This document shows positions 24,950 through 36,800 of a stretch of 64,000 nt of DNA, piece by piece. Numbering within the stretch: the first letter of the stretch is position 1; each line of letters opens with the position of its first letter. Position numbers and translations under genes: made by a program. A model generated the notes under the pieces. That model was given only the letters and a program-made list of their open reading frames with translations, was not told where the DNA came from and did not search any database. This stretch comes from Apus apus (taxonomy: Eukaryota; Chordata; Aves; Apodiformes; Apodidae), in NCBI RefSeq assembly GCF_020740795.1, contig NC_067283.1:43575659-43639658 (forward strand), in the 5' to 3' direction.

Positions 24950-25400
24950 AAAGGCTGAACTTTGGCCTCATTTTAAGCGGGGGACAAAAAACACTGTGGA
25001 AAATTGACCCAAGGTGCATGTCCGTCGCTGTGATTTTCCCCCGTGTGTTTCTGCAGGGCTGCACCGGGTTGTCACCGCAGGTGGGGCTCGGTTTCCAGCT
25101 CTGTATGTGTCACACGGGGAGATAAGCCCCTGTGCGGCTCCTGCGCTATGCCTTCTGCTTCGCGGTTACCACCTGCCAACGACAGGCAGGATGTTTGTCA
25201 TAAAACAGAGCTGTTTTTAGAGCCAATTGCCGACCGCCTCCCGCTTATCTCCGGAGAGGCAGGCGGCCGCACGCTGAACCCTTCCTCGACCTCCAGGGCA
25301 GGGGGTGGGAAAGCAGAGAGGACTTTTTCCCTTTAAACTTTTCCATGCGCTGTGCCCAGGTGACTGGCAGCAGTAAAAGCTATTCCCAGCACCGGCCGGG
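24950..25400. promoter_or_regulatory. CpG-enriched block with paired GATA sites, candidate enhancer
   Basis: CpG density is higher than in the surrounding DNA (GTCCGTCGCTG, GCGCTATG, TTCGCGG, CGACCGCC, GGCGGCCGCACGC). AGATAAG occurs at 25120-25126 and its inverse CTTATCT at 25244-25250, both in GC-rich context. No clear splice donor, start codon with good context or recognised protein was seen, so a promoter is less likely than an enhancer or a small orphan CpG cluster. Confidence 0.3.
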
Positions 25401-26940
25401 TCCCCGGCAGCCCACAGCTGGCATAGCTCAGCCCCGGCGAGTGTGGCTGCTCCAGCCCCGGCCCCTGCACCAGACGTGCCGCCCTCTGCTCCTCCTCACA
25501 GCGTCTGTTTTGTTTATGGGGTAATATTTTCCATTGGGTGCATCCAACAAAAATAAAGTTCAGACGGGTGCACAGTCCTCTGCACCCTGATGTCCCATCT
25601 CCCTCTGTCAGAGACCTGCACTCAGGGCTCTGCTCCCCAGGAGGCAGCTCCCACAGTTCGTGAACAGCTTTTTTTGCCTCCTGGCACTCGCAATGCTGGC
25701 TGCTTGAGGTGGCTGGATCCTGGGAGAAGGGATTGTGCTTTGTCCATCTCTAGGTGGATGGCTAAGGCTTGAGACAAAGTGTTGCCCCAGCTGGCCTTCA
25801 AGCTGCCAGACCTCATGTTGGCAACCTGGGGAGGCGGTGGAGGACGCAGGCACCATCCGTCCTGTGTGTTAAAGTACAAACCACCTGTGAACGGGGTTGT
25901 GTGCCTCTCTTTTAAATGGCTGGTGGAAAGGAAAGCCATAATCTGAAGCTGGCTCTTCTGCCTCCAAAGGGCTGTATCCCATGGTGCATTTTCAGAAAGG
26001 GTGGCTTTGCAGAAGAGGAGATTTCCCAACAGGTTCTCCTCCACCACAGGGTAGGAGGAATGGCTTGAGGTGCCAGAGAAAAGGTGATGGCCTTGCTGAG
26101 CAAGAAGGTTGCAGGTGTGTGGCCACGTGGCATGACAAGCAGTTTAATAAGAAGCTACCTGTCCCTCAGAGTGAGCTCAGGACAGGCCCCCCAAAAATGG
26201 CGATGAGGGGAAAGGTGGGGTGCATACTGCAGCCCCACCATTGCATGTCATCCTCAACTGTCCCATAGCAGCCCCATCGCTGGTGCTGACCCAACAAGCA
26301 GCCTGTCCTGGCATGAGGGTGTTTCACAGGCAGGGCTGATGACCAACCAAAGTAAAAGGCAGCAGATGTGAAATTCATGGCCCACAAAGCACTGAGAAGA
26401 AGCGTGGAGGAAGAAAAAGGAATATACACCAAGGAAGCAAATAAAATTACAGTGGGGGAGGGATGTTTGTATCAACAAAACTAATTGCCTGATGTGGTGG
26501 TGGGTCTAGTTTTGCTGCTTATATCTTGTCTTTTAATGTTGAGCCTGTCCCAGGCTGCAGATGCAGCCCAGCTTCCTGCAAAAAGCCACAAAGCAGACCA
26601 GCAGCAATGGGAAAATTGCCCCAGATACATCTCCCATGTCTCTGGAAGAGCTGCATGGTACAACATGACATACACAGCCAAGAAAGCAACATCGCAGCTC
26701 ATCTAGGAAGCCAGCGAGCACAGAAGCAGCACCTGCTTCTCCCAAAAGGCTTGTGAAGAAATTCAAGCCGTGATTCTGTGAAGGATGTGAGGGATCCTGA
26801 CTGCTGACACACCTTGCGTATAATCATGACCGAGAAATTTCCCTGTTACACGGAGAAACAAAGATAGAGGCAGAAAATAAGAAGCTGGGCTCATTTTTGG
26901 CAGGATAGCTGTAGGAGTGACTTGCAAGCTCATTAAGAAG
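25401..26940. other. non-coding block
   Basis: No recognised gene or repeat. The 141-codon minus frame at 25622-26047 overlaps a shorter frame and has no motif. Confidence 0.5.
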
Positions 26941-26944
26941 GTCG

Positions 26945-27078
26945 GGGTTGTTTAATGCATGCCTTAATGATCTGGAAAAATTGGTGAGCAGTGAGGTGAC
27001 AAATCTGCAGATGGCCCCAAATTGTTGCAGTTGCTCAGGATCAGGCTGTGAAGAACATTTTTATGGCAAGGCCCCTAC
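26945..27078 (+). mobile_element. CR1 LINE fragment, old, internal reverse-transcriptase region
   Basis: The words CTTAATGATCTGGA, GCAGTGAGGTGACAAA, CTGCAGATGGCCCCAAATTGTT and GGCTGTGAAGAA occur in the order seen in the CR1 RT region ('..aatgacctgga..', 'gtgaggtgacaaagtttgcagatgacaccaaattgtt', 'gactgtgaagaa'). The protein-level equivalent is the stretch that contains the FADDTKL-type motif. Here the reading frame is broken and the aspartates are not preserved. This is a degraded piece of an older CR1 subfamily, without a 3' end. Confidence 0.65.
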
Positions 27079-27862
27079 CCAGGAACCTGGCCTGAGCAAT
27101 GAGGGGTTGGTTCCAGTCATTCAGGGCTCACTGGTGGTACCCCTTGTATTCTGGCTACAGGGCACAAGGTAGCAGGGCTTCAACTGCCCCGTCTTTCAGG
27201 TGAGTCCCAAAATAAAGCATGTGACAGGAAATTTTGGAAAGCACACACCCTGGGGTCCAGTGTAAGAAGAGTAACAGGCATGGGGGACAGTTGTGCGGGT
27301 AGACGGGGAGCTGGGAATGAAGATAAAGTTTTCCTGAGGCCCAGCCTCTTAGCTGAGGTCTGAATGAGGTGAACTCCCATGTCCTTATCTCCTCCATTTT
27401 GCCCCCATAAATCTACCCTTCAGTTATCAAAACCAAAGGAGGCTGCTGCTCTGTCTGGGCTGCATCTGTGTGTCCCCCTCACTGACCATGAGTTGCTGCA
27501 TGTTGCACGTTGCCAAGTCCAAGGAATGCAAAAAGTCATGTGCAAATACAATGCATAATCAGAGCTTAGTCATATATATATCTGTATCTCTAACTAATAT
27601 ATTTATATGGAGTAGGTATGAGAAATAGTCATGAGAATCAAACACTCTGTGTCCCAACATTTTATTTGATTTTTCAGAGCCTGAGTATAAACAAGAGATA
27701 GTGTTTTACACAGCAGTGGCCTGCTCATTGGTGTCTGTAGGAGGCTCAGATGTTGCCAGCATTGCAGCCACACAAGCAGGCAATAAAGTGACACTGTGAT
27801 CCTCTTAATAAGAGTCTCATTAATCTAAAAATTAAATATAAGGTCTTAGGGATTTACTGAGA
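27079..27862. other. non-coding block
   Basis: No gene was recognised. A short TATATATA stretch is at about 27571-27580. AT-rich sequence (TTAATCTAAAAATTAAATATAAGG) directly precedes the purine array. Confidence 0.5.
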
Positions 27863-27864
27863 AT

Positions 27865-28014
27865 GGAGAAGGAGAAGGAGAAGGAGAAGGAGAAGGAGAA
27901 GGAGAAGGAGAAGGAGAAGGAGAAGGTGGAGGAGGAGAAGGTGGAAGAGAAGGAGAGGAGAGGAGAGGAGAGGAGAGGAGAGGAGAGGAGAGGAGAGGAG
28001 AGGAGAGGAGGAAA
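27865..28014 (+). repeat. compound (GGAGAA)n - (GGAGA)n polypurine array
   Basis: About ten copies of GGAGAA (27865-27926) are followed by an interrupted segment with two single T interruptions (27927-27950), then about twelve copies of GGAGA/AGGAG (27951-28010). It is almost purely purine on the plus strand. Frames through it (Glu-Lys or Ser-Pro-Phe repeats) are artefacts. The step from a six-base to a five-base unit suggests that the pentamer arose by deletion within the hexamer and then expanded. Confidence 0.97.
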
Positions 28015-28199
28015 CTCAATATCTGCCAACAACAGATGCCAGAGCCTCCCTCTGAAATAGCCACAAATCCTGAGGAAAACAGCGTCATAAGCCACTTCCT
28101 CTTGGACCAGAAAACAATAGCTGAAAGGCTTAAATGAGCTACGCTGAATGGCAAGACACTAGTGTCCCCTACATTTCCTAAAGATCTTGGTCAATCTGC

Positions 28200-28290
28200 C
28201 TCAAATCCAGGGCCTGACTCAGCAAGATGGGGAATTTACACCCACTGATGTCCCAATTTCAATGGGCTTAAATATGTGCTCAGCAGCATG
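28200..28290. repeat. possible old amniote interspersed repeat
   Basis: CAGGGCCTGACTCAGCAA, then CCCACTGATGTCCCAATTTCAATGGGCTTAAATATGTGCT, resembles an old amniote repeat with 'gggcctgattcagcaaa' and 'cccattgatttcaatggg.cttaa..gtgct' words. It is recalled, not searched. The 118-codon frame across it (28187-28543) is most likely chance. Confidence 0.4.
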
Positions 28291-31200
28291 TGAGCCTGAC
28301 AAACTGGACTTTTTAGTGCAGCAATCTATAAAGCTGTGGAAAACACAGGTCAGGTCTCATTGCACTTTCAACTTGCTTAAAGATGTTATGGCGTGTGTGC
28401 TGAGAGGCTGTGCTGAGTCAAATCTGAGAAAAGCACCTTGTAATGCTGCAGTCATTGTGTTAGATGGTATTATCTTGTACATGAAGGGAGCTGTCAAAAC
28501 TCAGGAAGATGAATTGTGTCAAGCTTCAAAAAGCATGCCTTAGCTTCGTGTTTTCACGTATATAATACTGTTGTGGCAGCAGTAGTGAAGTGATAAAGCT
28601 GAGTCTCAAGGTAGCTCAGCAGGAATTAGCAAATTTTCATCATTGATGGGCTGTAATAATAATAAATATGTGAAAAGTTTATTTCTCCCTCTATCCAGTT
28701 AGAAAATGACTACACAGGAATCCTTGCCAGAACTGGAACTCTTCTATAATTACCAAGTCAATCCACTCTGCAACTACTGCCAGTTTCAGGATCTCAATAA
28801 TTAAAAAGGTAGCACTTGTAGCTAATGGTAAAGAGAACAGATGTTTCCCCTTAGAAGTTTTTTTTTCTTCTTTCCCGTTGTTTCTGTTGCCTTAAGCCAT
28901 ACTGTGAGCATCTCCCAGTTAGGCTGGCACACCTGTTCCAGCAGGTTGCAGGGCAAAGCCCAGTGCTGTCCCACTCCCTGAAGCACATGAGGAATGCTAT
29001 TTGCAGAAGCAAAGCTAGGTTTGTTGTACTGAAGGTGATCACTGTCATAGCTGGAGGGTGAAGCAGCGGCATGTTCTCCATAAGTTGGCTTGATACCCTT
29101 ATCCATTTTCCTGCTGGCACCCACCACTTGAATGCCAGGCAGGACGAAACTCACATGCATGTGCCCATGCTGGCTGGGGGAGGAACCTTCAAAGCTTTTC
29201 CAAACTTGGCATGGAAGTAGCTCACACACAAAACTGTGATTTGCTGTCTGCTGAGGGCTGTACAGTGCCCTTAGTCCCAGCACTGGTCTGGGCTGTGCTC
29301 AGCCTTTGCATTGTCCAAGTGTGAATTTTGAGGGCCACTCTTCCAGGCATGGAATCATCTGCTCAGTGGGGCTGTTTAGCCTTCCTCTGATATTACAGCT
29401 CTTCCGTGGCCTGGTTTGTTTGCTTGCTGCTACAACCACACAGTATGTTATCAGCACTCAATAAATGCTTCAGTCATCTCAGGGTGAAATATGAGATATG
29501 AAATATGAATGCATCACTGGTTTTTTTTTGTTTGAGGCTTACAAGACACTTAATCTATAACAGCATCTCAAAAGGCAGCATGTTTGCTGCTGCTTAAAAT
29601 TTGTGTTTTACCCTGTGAAACGGAACCTTTTCTACTTGCTAGCCTTTGACAAATGACTGCTAAAGTGCTGCAGGTCACTAAAGGATGTTGGCAACAAAAT
29701 CACAAACAAGTGCCACCTTTAAAAGTTTTCTTGCCATGCAAAGCTTAAGATTTATGATAGTGTAGTATTCTGGTTTCACACATAAGATAAACAGAGTTGC
29801 TGGTTTTGGTCTCAGTAAAGCTCAGTCCTTGTGCACCTGATAGCAGCATGGCAGTTCCATTGACACATTTTTATGCTTGGCAGAGATATTGGTGAATCTG
29901 ATCTCTCCATTCCTGCATGGTGCCCAAAGGATTGAAGTGGCTTACCTGCTCCCCTTCTGGAAGCAAATGTGAGCAGGTTCAAATTTAAGCTGCCCTAAGT
30001 CAGTCAAAGCCTAGCTGGCTCATTGAGCTAGAGTTGTTAAGGCACATAAGAAGATGGTGTGGCTAATATTAGCTTCAACTGCCTTTGATTCCATGGGCCA
30101 GACATGCATTTATAGAGGGTCAGGCAGCCGAGGTGAAGACACAAATGAAGCATAGCTGTTAAAAGCCTGTCTCTGGACCCTTAAAACCTGTCAGGCACCT
30201 CTCTGTACAAATACTGCAGCCCTCAGGTGAAAGCCATGGAGCTGCAAACATTTCACCCAGCCACACATCCCTTACAAAGTAGAGAAAAAGTCATGTTGCC
30301 ATGAGCACACAATTGCTCAAGGTCCCTTTGGGATGGGCAGTGAACAAAGGGACAGTGATGGCAGCCCAGTGACATACATGGGTGGGGCTGTGAGGCACGA
30401 CCAGATGTAGAGTGGGGTCTGGCAGAAATTACAGCAGAAAGGCTGTAGCTTGCAATGTGCAGGGAAGGGACTTGATGAGTGCCAAGAGTCAGGAAAAGGG
30501 AACAGCAACCTCTTCCCTTGTGGTAACTGGCCACCAGTGCCACAGACAGTTGTTAGTGCCCACATCAGGCCATCTGGCTGCACGGCACAAGGGGCAGCAG
30601 GGCTCGGGAGCAACCCTGCTGCCCAGACCTAGCACAGGAGCAGCCCTGCAATGAGCAGCTCCTGGATCCACATCCTCAGTGTACCAGACCTGACAGTTCC
30701 CTCCACATACTCTGGCCTGATCAGGTCCCATTTGACTTCCAGGTAAAACTGTACAGATGCTTGCATCCTTCCTAAGGCAATGAGGGACTGGGCGAGGCAG
30801 GAATATCCTCACTTCCCTTTCCTTGTCCAAATATCCTTTGCCCTGGAGGGGTTGCACAATGTCTGCCTGCCAGGACAGCTGGACAACATCCATCTGCCTG
30901 CCTTGGCTGTGCTTTGGGGAGTATTTTCAAAAAGCAGCTGGGTGATATAGGTGCTTATATTATCTTGCAAATCAACAGGACTTGTGCTCCTTTGAAAACT
31001 TTCACTGCGTGAGCAAAAGCCTTAAAATATTTTTAAAGCTGCTCAAGAGGCGCATAAATATTTGGGTACAGTCAGCCCTATTTTAGACAAATAAAACTAC
31101 CTACAGAGACCTTCAAAGATGCTTACATCACGCCAAAGATCAGTATGGGGCTGATGTCTCCTCTGAAGGTTGCCTGTTTGATCTGTTCACTGTTCTGATC

Positions 31201-33655
31201 CCTCTTTCCTCCTCCTCTTCTGCCCATGCAGAGAAAAGTGGTGACATGATTTATAGAGGTATTTCAAGGTATTTTAATATTTCCATTCCTGCTGCCTGCT
31301 CCGATGGCTGCTGTGCCAAGGGCTCCCTGAACAAATGCTCAGGACAAATGAATCTTCATCTTCACTCCCAGGAAAGGTTTAAAAACAATCATATTCTTCT
31401 ATTATTTTCTTGTCTTGTTATTTTAATTTTTCCCCTCTGCAGACAGTGGCATTAAGACCACTAGAGAATGAAGGAATATCAATGAGACAGGGCAAAGATG
31501 GAATATGCATCAGTTCTTTCCCAACGGTGTTATGAAAATGCCTACAGGGAGATGGCATTGCAGCAGATAACACACACACACTCACCCACTCTATTTTTGG
31601 GAAACATCTACATTTACTGAAAAATACCACCTCTGTGGGCAAGTTTCTAAATGCCCATTCAAGCTCATGGTGTGCACACTCTCCTAGCAATTTTGTACAG
31701 CAATTGTCTCCATTCTGTCACGGAGATGCAGCTGAAGTCCAGGGGTGCAACAGGCTGGGAATGCTAGAAAGTTAGACCCTGGCTTTGCTGTGAACTCCCA
31801 AATCTGGGACGGTGTCTAAATATAAAATGCATTACTTGGGTATTAAACAAACTGATTCCTTGCTGGCAGGGAAAAGAAAGAGAGAGGTGTTTCTGATGGA
31901 GAGCAGAGACAGAGAGAGGCAGAGAGAGCATCTACCCCATCATAAACACCACACCAGCTACATCCTCCCTTCAAAACTTTCTGCTAGCCCCCTGTCTGAG
32001 CCCAGACATCTGCCCAGGATGCCTTTCAGCAGGGTACCCTCCACTGCAGCCACGGGGAGACCCTCACAGCTCTCCAGTTTTATTAAAAAAGACGAGGGAA
32101 CCAAGTGTTTTCATGTGGCAGGGACTCGAGCTCAAAGCTGGGGCACAAGATCAGTGTTCACAGCAGGAGCTGGTGGATCCCTGAATGCTTCCTCTGCCCT
32201 CCCTGGCCCCCCTCCTTTCCTAGTTCCCCAGAACTGGGTAACAACAGCTGGGAGTTACAGGACACGTTTTCCTTACAAGGCTGTTCAGGTAGGACTCAGC
32301 TCTGGAGGTTTCATGACCTTGGTAAAGGAGGAGCAGCCTGGTCCCTCTGAGGAACAGACTAGAAAGGAGAATTTACTGTGAAGCTGTAAGCAAAGAAACC
32401 AAATCCTGCCATCGTCTTGCCAAAATGTTCACCAAAAAAAATTTGCCAGCTTTAAAAGGAAATTTCAGTTCAAAACTAATTGATAACACAGTTTTTGGAG
32501 AATGTGAGTGCTAGGCTTTCCAGTGCAAAGAAATGGCTGGCAGCGGAGTAAACATTTTGGGACCATCATGAGCGTTTCTTGTGAAGGAAAAAACATTTCC
32601 CATGAAGTCTGTGATTGTGAAAACAGGACTTTCTGGCCGGGATGCATAAACAGAACTGGCTTCAGGTTTTGGTTCTTTGCACAATCATGAGACACAAGGA
32701 AGAGAAGTGGTGGCACAGCGCATCCCATGCTGGCAATGTTATGTATGCAGTGGGTGGGACACAGGTACCATACACATGGAAGGTCTGAGGATGTGATGGT
32801 AAGGGAGGTCTGGGTGGCTGTGAACAACCAGTGAGCAGACAGCAAAGAGCTGGACTACCAGGATGGGGAAAAATATTAGGATCCATGAAGCACCACACAA
32901 AAGCTTGCCAGTGGCTGGTGCAAGGGCTTGGGATGTTGTTCAAAGAGGGGTAAAAGAGCTTCTGGGGGAGAGAGGACCAGCAAGGGAGCCCAGGCAAGGA
33001 CTGAGGAGGCTGTGTCAGGGCAGCAGTGTGCACAGATGCTCCTGCCAGCCAGTTGTGTCCCTCCTCTTATCCAAAGGCTTCCAGCCATCACATCTGCCGT
33101 AAGTGCAAGACCAGCTGGGAGGGTCAATGCAGCTGACTCTTGTGGCTCCAGGCAGAGGCTGAGGAGGCTGCAGGAGGAACATGTCAGTGCACCTGGGGAG
33201 CACCAGAGTGAGGGCAGGACATGCTTGCTCTCTTACAAACCAGTTGCCACATAAACTCTGCAAGGCTAATAGTCAAACAGCAAGAGATTGCCATTTTTTT
33301 ATAGAAAGCACATTTTTACAACTGAGAAATGTCACTTAACTCATGCTTTGTATGTAAATACTTCTCTGCCTGTGGTGGCAGCCCTGCTTTGGGGTTGTCT
33401 ATACCTAAAACGTTTTCAGCATCACTAGGAGCAAACAGCAATATAATCGTTTCTGTCGTAACCAAAAAACATTTTCCCTTCGTCTTCTTTCTGAACCGTG
33501 TAATCCCTGGAGAGCAAAGGGTTGGGGCTTTTATTAAATATTTTTTTGGTATGATAACAAACTCAATGCTGCCCTCTGTCAGAAAGGCAGCAGTACTGGT
33601 CCTAAATTGCGTGTCCTTAATTAACAAGTACTATGTGTTCTTTCCGTGGTGCAGC
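28291..33655. other. non-coding block
   Basis: No gene is recognised. The longest non-repetitive plus-strand frame of the intergenic part lies here (ATG at 31827 to stop at 32381, about 184 codons, no known domain, see findings). The stretch 30990-31115 (CTTAAAATATTTTTAAAG, GCATAAATATTTGGG, TTTTAGACAAATAAAAC) has regulatory-like AT texture. Confidence 0.5.
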
Positions 33656-33659
33656 TTTT

Positions 33660-33832
33660 AACCATAAATCCCCCTCATCACATCAGAGCCTGCTCATAAA
33701 GGAGAAGGAGGCGATCCAATGCCTTCCCACATCTGACAGTGATTAATAACACACCTCAACTGCGCAGCTATTTAATAGGACAGATAACTTAAGGATGACT
33801 TAATGATAAGAAGACATGTTACTACCAAAGTT
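33660..33832. promoter_or_regulatory. candidate conserved regulatory element
   Basis: Unique sequence with ACCATAAATCC (HOX/CDX-like), GTGATTAATAACACACC, GCAGCTATTTAATAGG and GATGACTTAATGATAAG. No repeat or coding signature was seen. The candidate ends at an A16 run. Confidence 0.25.
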
Positions 33833-33833
33833 T

Positions 33834-33849
33834 AAAAAAAAAAAAAAAA
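33834..33849 (+). repeat. A16 homopolymer
   Basis: Uninterrupted A run following AAGTTT. No retroposed body was recognised upstream. Confidence 0.92.
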
Positions 33850-36800
33850 GTGTTGTTACCACTTGTGTTTAGTGCCGTTTAAGTGGAAGAATCCACAGGC
33901 TCTCTTTTAAATGCTAACAAACCTAGTGTGTAAGATAACTTCCCATCTCATTAAGGCCAAGTTGAGGGCAAGCCCTGCAGGTATTCTGAGAGGAAGACAA
34001 CACCTCTCCCAGTCTGCCATAACCCCCCCAGCTGGTTTAGCTCTGTCCCGTGCAGTGTGGCCATAAAATGTGTGTATGGCTGTGGTGCCCATCCCACCCA
34101 CCTGGGGCACAGGGCTTGTGCTGTCTGGGTCTCTGCCCAGGGGTGGGTTCAACACACCAGGAGAATTGATTGCCTCTAAAGGGATCAATTACAGCTCTTA
34201 GCAATGTATCTATCAAATCAATGGCTAAGTCCAGAGTTGTTTGGTCCCATCACACTGTGCAGTAGCAAGCAATCAAAAGTGCTTGTTACAGGGGACTGGC
34301 CTGGATAAGTCACCTCTTGGCAGGGCTGACAAGATTTACACACTGCAGACTTAAGGAGTGCTGCCTGCAACACCTAGCAAGTGGGTTACTTGTGCCAGGC
34401 ACCCCACAGCTGCTCCTGGAGCATATCTGAGACACCTCTTCTCCAGTGCCGTGTCCTGCAGGCACGTGAGTCTCTCTCCACAAATGCATGACAGCAGTGG
34501 AGGGGATAAAATGGCCATGAGGGTGTTAAGAGCCTCCCTTCTCCTTGCACCCCAACACAAGTTGCCTTTGTGCTCCTGCTGGGGTCACCACCATGCAGTC
34601 CTCTCTCTTCCCCATGATGAGAAGCTGTGGGGGAGCCCACCTTGCCGGCATCCTGCCTGCAGCCAGAGCACATCTGCCCTCAGTAGTCCCTTTGGACAGC
34701 ACATCCACGCTCTCCAGTGTGGGCTGGCAAGTCCAGCAGCCAAAGGAAGGAAATCTGTGCTTGTAAAACACCACATTTGGTCTGGACCCACAAGCACAAA
34801 GCGTTGGAATGGGCTGCTTTTCAGGTGGGTGTTGCCCTTGAGAAGGCACAGAGGTCTGGGATGAATTTTCCTGAACACTGACTGAAGACTCTGCATATTT
34901 CAGTTGGTTTCTCAATGAGTCACTGAAACTCGAGAAGGGCAATCCACTGGGGAAATCAAAAGCAGTAATTAAGGCAACATAGTAATTAAGAATGCATCCT
35001 AAGAGATCCTGTACGTGACACCTGCACCAGACAGAGAAGCATGCCTTTACCCACCCCAGGTTACACAAAGTCTGGGGAAAGTTGCAGCCACAAAATCGCC
35101 ATGGTTACAGATGCACAAAACTGAGAGTGATGAGATGTCCTGCTCTACCACGACCACAGCATGCCTCTTTGAGCTGCAACTGTTTAATAGACCTTGAATT
35201 ATGCAATTTAAAAAGAAAGAATCCCAGGAAGTCCTACTATATTCAGGGCTTTAAAAGAAGACAGATCAGAAATTTTAATATATGCACACTCTACAGGGTG
35301 TGGGTAGGAAGAGATAACATGTTATTGGACTGTAAATTGAGGTTCTCATTATGCAGTCCTCATTCTGCATCCAAAACTTCTGCTTAGATTTGTTTATATC
35401 ACCTTCTGTCTTAGAGATGCCTGCATTTAACACACTGATGTATTATGTGTGTATTTGTATGCATGCATACCAAGATGGAGTTGTAACACGTCATAAACCC
35501 TACGCACTAATTAACATATGATAATGTAGCAAATTAACCATACATTAGATTCCATCAGAAGCAGATTTCCTTTGCTTACAAGGTGCCAGCTACAAACCCA
35601 TGTGGCCTGATTGGAGTGGAAATGATGGGTGCGTTGTAACCACTTGAATACCCTTCCTATGCTATTTTGGTGACATAAATCCTAGTAGTGAAAGTGTAAA
35701 AAGCAACTGAGAGTTTTAGCATCACAGTGCTTACTGCAAGTGATAAGGGAGCTGGATTTCACTGTCTGAATGCATTCCCATGGGCACACTGATACACAGA
35801 CACGGATTTAGGGTAGTGGTGATAAAATCCAAACTCCCTTTTCAGATTTCTTAAGATGGTTTTCTATTTTTCCGATCACTCTCTTTATCCGATGCCTTGG
35901 GGCTGCCCTGAGTTAGTGTGTAAGGACAGCACTGCAAACATAGCAACCAGGATCTTGACTTCACAAGCAAGTCTACAGGCAGGAAGAAGCTGTCTGTAAC
36001 CATAGGCTGTGTCTATAGTAAGAAAGAAAGAACTCACCTAAGAGTACAAGCAGAGTCAGGTCCTAACTCTGGTCCTGAGGTTCCCAGTCCACAGGATTAT
36101 GTTGACCCACCTTACTTGTCCCTGTCTCCAGAGAGCAAGCAGCTTTTCTGTGACAGTGGAGAGGCTGTTCCCTCCTCCTTGAGCATGGATACACATGGGA
36201 CAAGCAAATTACATGCTCAAAATTGAACAGATGTGGCTCCTAGCTACAGTTCAAGGCTTGCTGAAGGTGCATGGATGGCAGTACAGCAGCTTCCACTGAG
36301 CCACAGGATCGGTTGCATCTCACCAGCATTTTACAGGACTTCTCTTCTGAGATGAGGCTGGCTCTCAGCAGATGGAACAGGATAGCTGGCCGATTTTCTG
36401 GGAAGAGGAGGAAAGTAAACAGCAGACTTCTTGCTCAAAAATCCGAGCTTTCTTTTCTTTTTTGAAATACAGGTTGGTAATTCCTAAGCTGCAGATACAC
36501 AGTACAATAGGTAAAGAGGTTTTCCTTGGAAGCTCTGGAAACCCCTGCTCTACATGGGTAATAACACACCATGACACAGAGCAACCCGAGTCTCAGACAC
36601 TGAATTTCAGTAAACCTGTTAAAAGTAGAGGTTTGCAGGCAATGAATTAACCAGCAGCATTTGGCTGTAAAGGATTATAACTGCTGGGCTGGTAATAGGA
36701 CTCAGGCATTATATAAACCCTGATTAGAAAGGGAGTAATTTGCCTGCCCATACATGATTACACCTTACTTGTGTCACACTGCTGTCTCAGCTCTATTTCC

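Noticed and set aside
27832..28154. Glu-Lys-rich and Ser-Pro-rich open frames across the GGAGAA array
   Set aside because: Low-complexity translation of the microsatellite, with no flanking exon signals.
28187..28543. 118-codon plus-strand open frame
   Set aside because: Overlaps a likely old interspersed repeat and resembles no known protein.
34358..35068. Overlapping 168-codon plus and 180-codon minus open frames
   Set aside because: They contradict each other and neither shows a domain or exon signals.
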